A stretch of DNA of 64,000 nt, taken from positions 1 to 64,000 of the forward strand of contig JAHHIC010000037.1 of assembly GCA_019359035.1 (NCBI GenBank), given 5' to 3'. Positions 62,989 to 64,000 of this stretch are shown here, piece after piece. The first letter of the stretch is position 1. The number at the start of each line of letters is the position of its first letter. Under the pieces are notes generated by a model that saw nothing but the letters and a program-made list of their open reading frames with translations, searched no databases and had not been told where the DNA came from. The position numbers and the translations under genes are program-made. Source of the DNA: Scytonematopsis contorta HA4267-MV1. Lineage in GTDB: Bacteria > Cyanobacteriota > Cyanobacteriia > Cyanobacteriales > Nostocaceae.

Positions 62989-63229
62989 ACTTTTTGGTAA
63001 TAAAATTTGTAAAAAGGTAAAAGGCTAATGGTAAGTTATAAATACCTAGTCCAAAGTTTGTAGTAGCGCTTCAGCGCCTCTTCAACAGCGAGCGAAGACA
63101 GCGCGACTATGAACCTGTGCTATTTTCTACATGTAAAACATTTAAACTGTATAAATTGATTCCAAGTAGTTGGTAAATAGAAGATAAAATTCCCAAAGAA
63201 TAAAAAAGTAACTATATAAAATAAACACC
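62989..63229. other. leader region of the M16 protease gene
   Basis: About 240 bp, AT-rich, with a short GC-richer repeat (gtagtagcgcttcagcgcctc) near 63060. No gene is seen. Confidence 0.45.
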
Positions 63230-64000
63230 GTGTTCTCAGCCTCGGTTTTGAAACTAGACAACGGTTTAACGCTAATTCATCAACATATTCCAACCACACC
63301 TGTAGTAGTGGCAGACGTGTGGGTACGTGCTGGTGCAATTATAGAGCCACAATCATGGGATGGAATGGCTCATTTTTTGGAACACATGATATTCAAAGGG
63401 ACACCAAACTTACCTCCGGGGATGTTCGACACTAGCATAGAAAAGCGGGGAGGTGTGAGCAACGCAGTTACAAGCTACGACTATGCTCATTATTCTCTAA
63501 CAGCAGCAAGCTCTTATTTAAAAGATACTCTACCGTATTTGGCAGAGCTACTCTTGAATGCGACAATACCAGAAGAAGAATTTTTTAGAGAAAGGGACGT
63601 AGTTTTAGAAGAAATTCGCTTATGTCACGACGACCCGGACTGGATGGGATATCAGACACTAATTAAGTCAGTATACCCAGACCACCCATACGGACGTTCC
63701 ATACTGGGTAGCCAACAACAACTAATGCAGCACTCACCGGATGCAATGCGACGTTTTCACAGTAAACATTATCAACCGGAAAACATGACATTAGTAATTG
63801 TTGGGGGGATAAAAGAAAAAGAAGCATGGGAACTAGCAAATAAATCATTTGTGAATTTTCGCCCTGGAGTAAGTTGCCCTCAGCCTCAAAAAATCGCACA
63901 ATCCCCAATAAAAGGTATCTATCGTCAAGAATTGTCTTTACCAAGATTGGAACAAGCACGATTATTAATGGCTTGGAAAGCACCAGGAGTAGAAGAACTG
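63230..64000 (+). CDS. M16-family (insulinase-like) zinc protease, truncated by window end
   Basis: At least 257 residues, from a GTG at 63230 (VFSASVLKLDNGLTLIHQHI). The zinc site is the inverted HxxEH motif in DGMAHFLEHMIFKGT (about 46), with the third ligand Glu in VVLEEIRLCHDDP. Then PYGRSILGSQQQL and MTLVIVGGI, typical of M16 peptidases. The frame is open to the end of the window, so the C-terminal half lies outside. Cyanobacterial M16 proteins often occur as pairs, and a partner may follow. Confidence 0.92.
   Translation, partial: MFSASVLKLDNGLTLIHQHIPTTPVVVADVWVRAGAIIEPQSWDGMAHFLEHMIFKGTPNLPPGMFDTSIEKRGGVSNAVTSYDYAHYSLTAASSYLKDTLPYLAELLLNATIPEEEFFRERDVVLEEIRLCHDDPDWMGYQTLIKSVYPDHPYGRSILGSQQQLMQHSPDAMRRFHSKHYQPENMTLVIVGGIKEKEAWELANKSFVNFRPGVSCPQPQKIAQSPIKGIYRQELSLPRLEQARLLMAWKAPGVEEL

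Noticed and set aside
63120-63338. Minus-strand frame of 72 residues
   Set aside because: It lies antisense to the start and leader of the M16 protease gene, which has a clear family match.

Overview
This AT-rich window looks like chromosomal DNA of a filamentous, heterocyst-type cyanobacterium (Nostocales). The clues are HIP1 sites (GCGATCGC), CcmP of the carboxysome, an XisH/XisI pair, an SLH/OprB-type porin, PAP/fibrillin and pentapeptide proteins, a CYP110-like P450, a 6S RNA next to purK, and many heptanucleotide STRR tracts (TTGGTAA, CCCCACT, CAACAGT types) known from heterocystous strains. I cannot name the species. Everything here was read by eye; no search was run.

Layout. 0-9 kb: accessory DNA with a NUDIX gene, a 2-TM protein, a truncated SEFIR gene, and a GATase/DUF4350-like gene cut by a 2.05-kb TnpB element and bordered by a 169-bp MITE; then an AraC regulator, a DUF4336 protein and a HigB/HigA-like pair. 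9-13.5 kb: a 39-bp repeat array, a glycine-zipper protein, a hydrolase, XisH/XisI and hisD. 13.9-15.4 kb: remains of a defence locus (DUF499 ATPase tail, DUF1016 nuclease piece, internally deleted DUF3883 helicase). 16-35 kb: mostly housekeeping or conserved cyanobacterial genes (PD-(D/E)XK nuclease, P450, transglutaminase-propeller protein, Ca-type P-ATPase, recF, MgtC, PEP-synthase-like enzyme, DUF1361, porin). 36-40 kb: a GrpB protein, a PARIS-like locus reduced to its TOPRIM gene by deletion, a dGTPase and an Rpn-type nuclease. 40-47 kb: U32 peptidase, ccmP with a pentapeptide gene, CPBP protease, PAP/fibrillin, and a MITE with a clear target duplication.

47.9-60.6 kb is the most interesting block. 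A sigma-70-like factor, a DUF1822 protein, a CHAT (caspase-like) protease, a CHASE2 sensor, a DUF928 protein, a TpsB transporter and a TpsA-TPR-CHAT protein lie on one strand. This suggests a signalling system coupling a caspase-like protease, a sigma factor and two-partner secretion. Four of its reading frames carry separate lesions: an amber codon in the sigma gene, a 58-bp palindrome at the CHAT/CHASE2 boundary, a 5-bp tandem duplication in DUF928 and an ochre codon in the TpsA-CHAT gene. DUF1822 and TpsB are open. The block ends at a pentapeptide gene overlapping purK, then 6S RNA with a terminator, and an M16 protease running off the window.

Two themes recur. Genes of the conflict/signalling type are decaying through small deletions, insertions and nonsense changes. 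Small palindromic or tandem repeats spread everywhere, including in frame inside genes (U32 peptidase, porin, PEP-synthase-like enzyme, purK). No tRNA, rRNA, CRISPR array, reverse transcriptase or phage structural gene was recognised.
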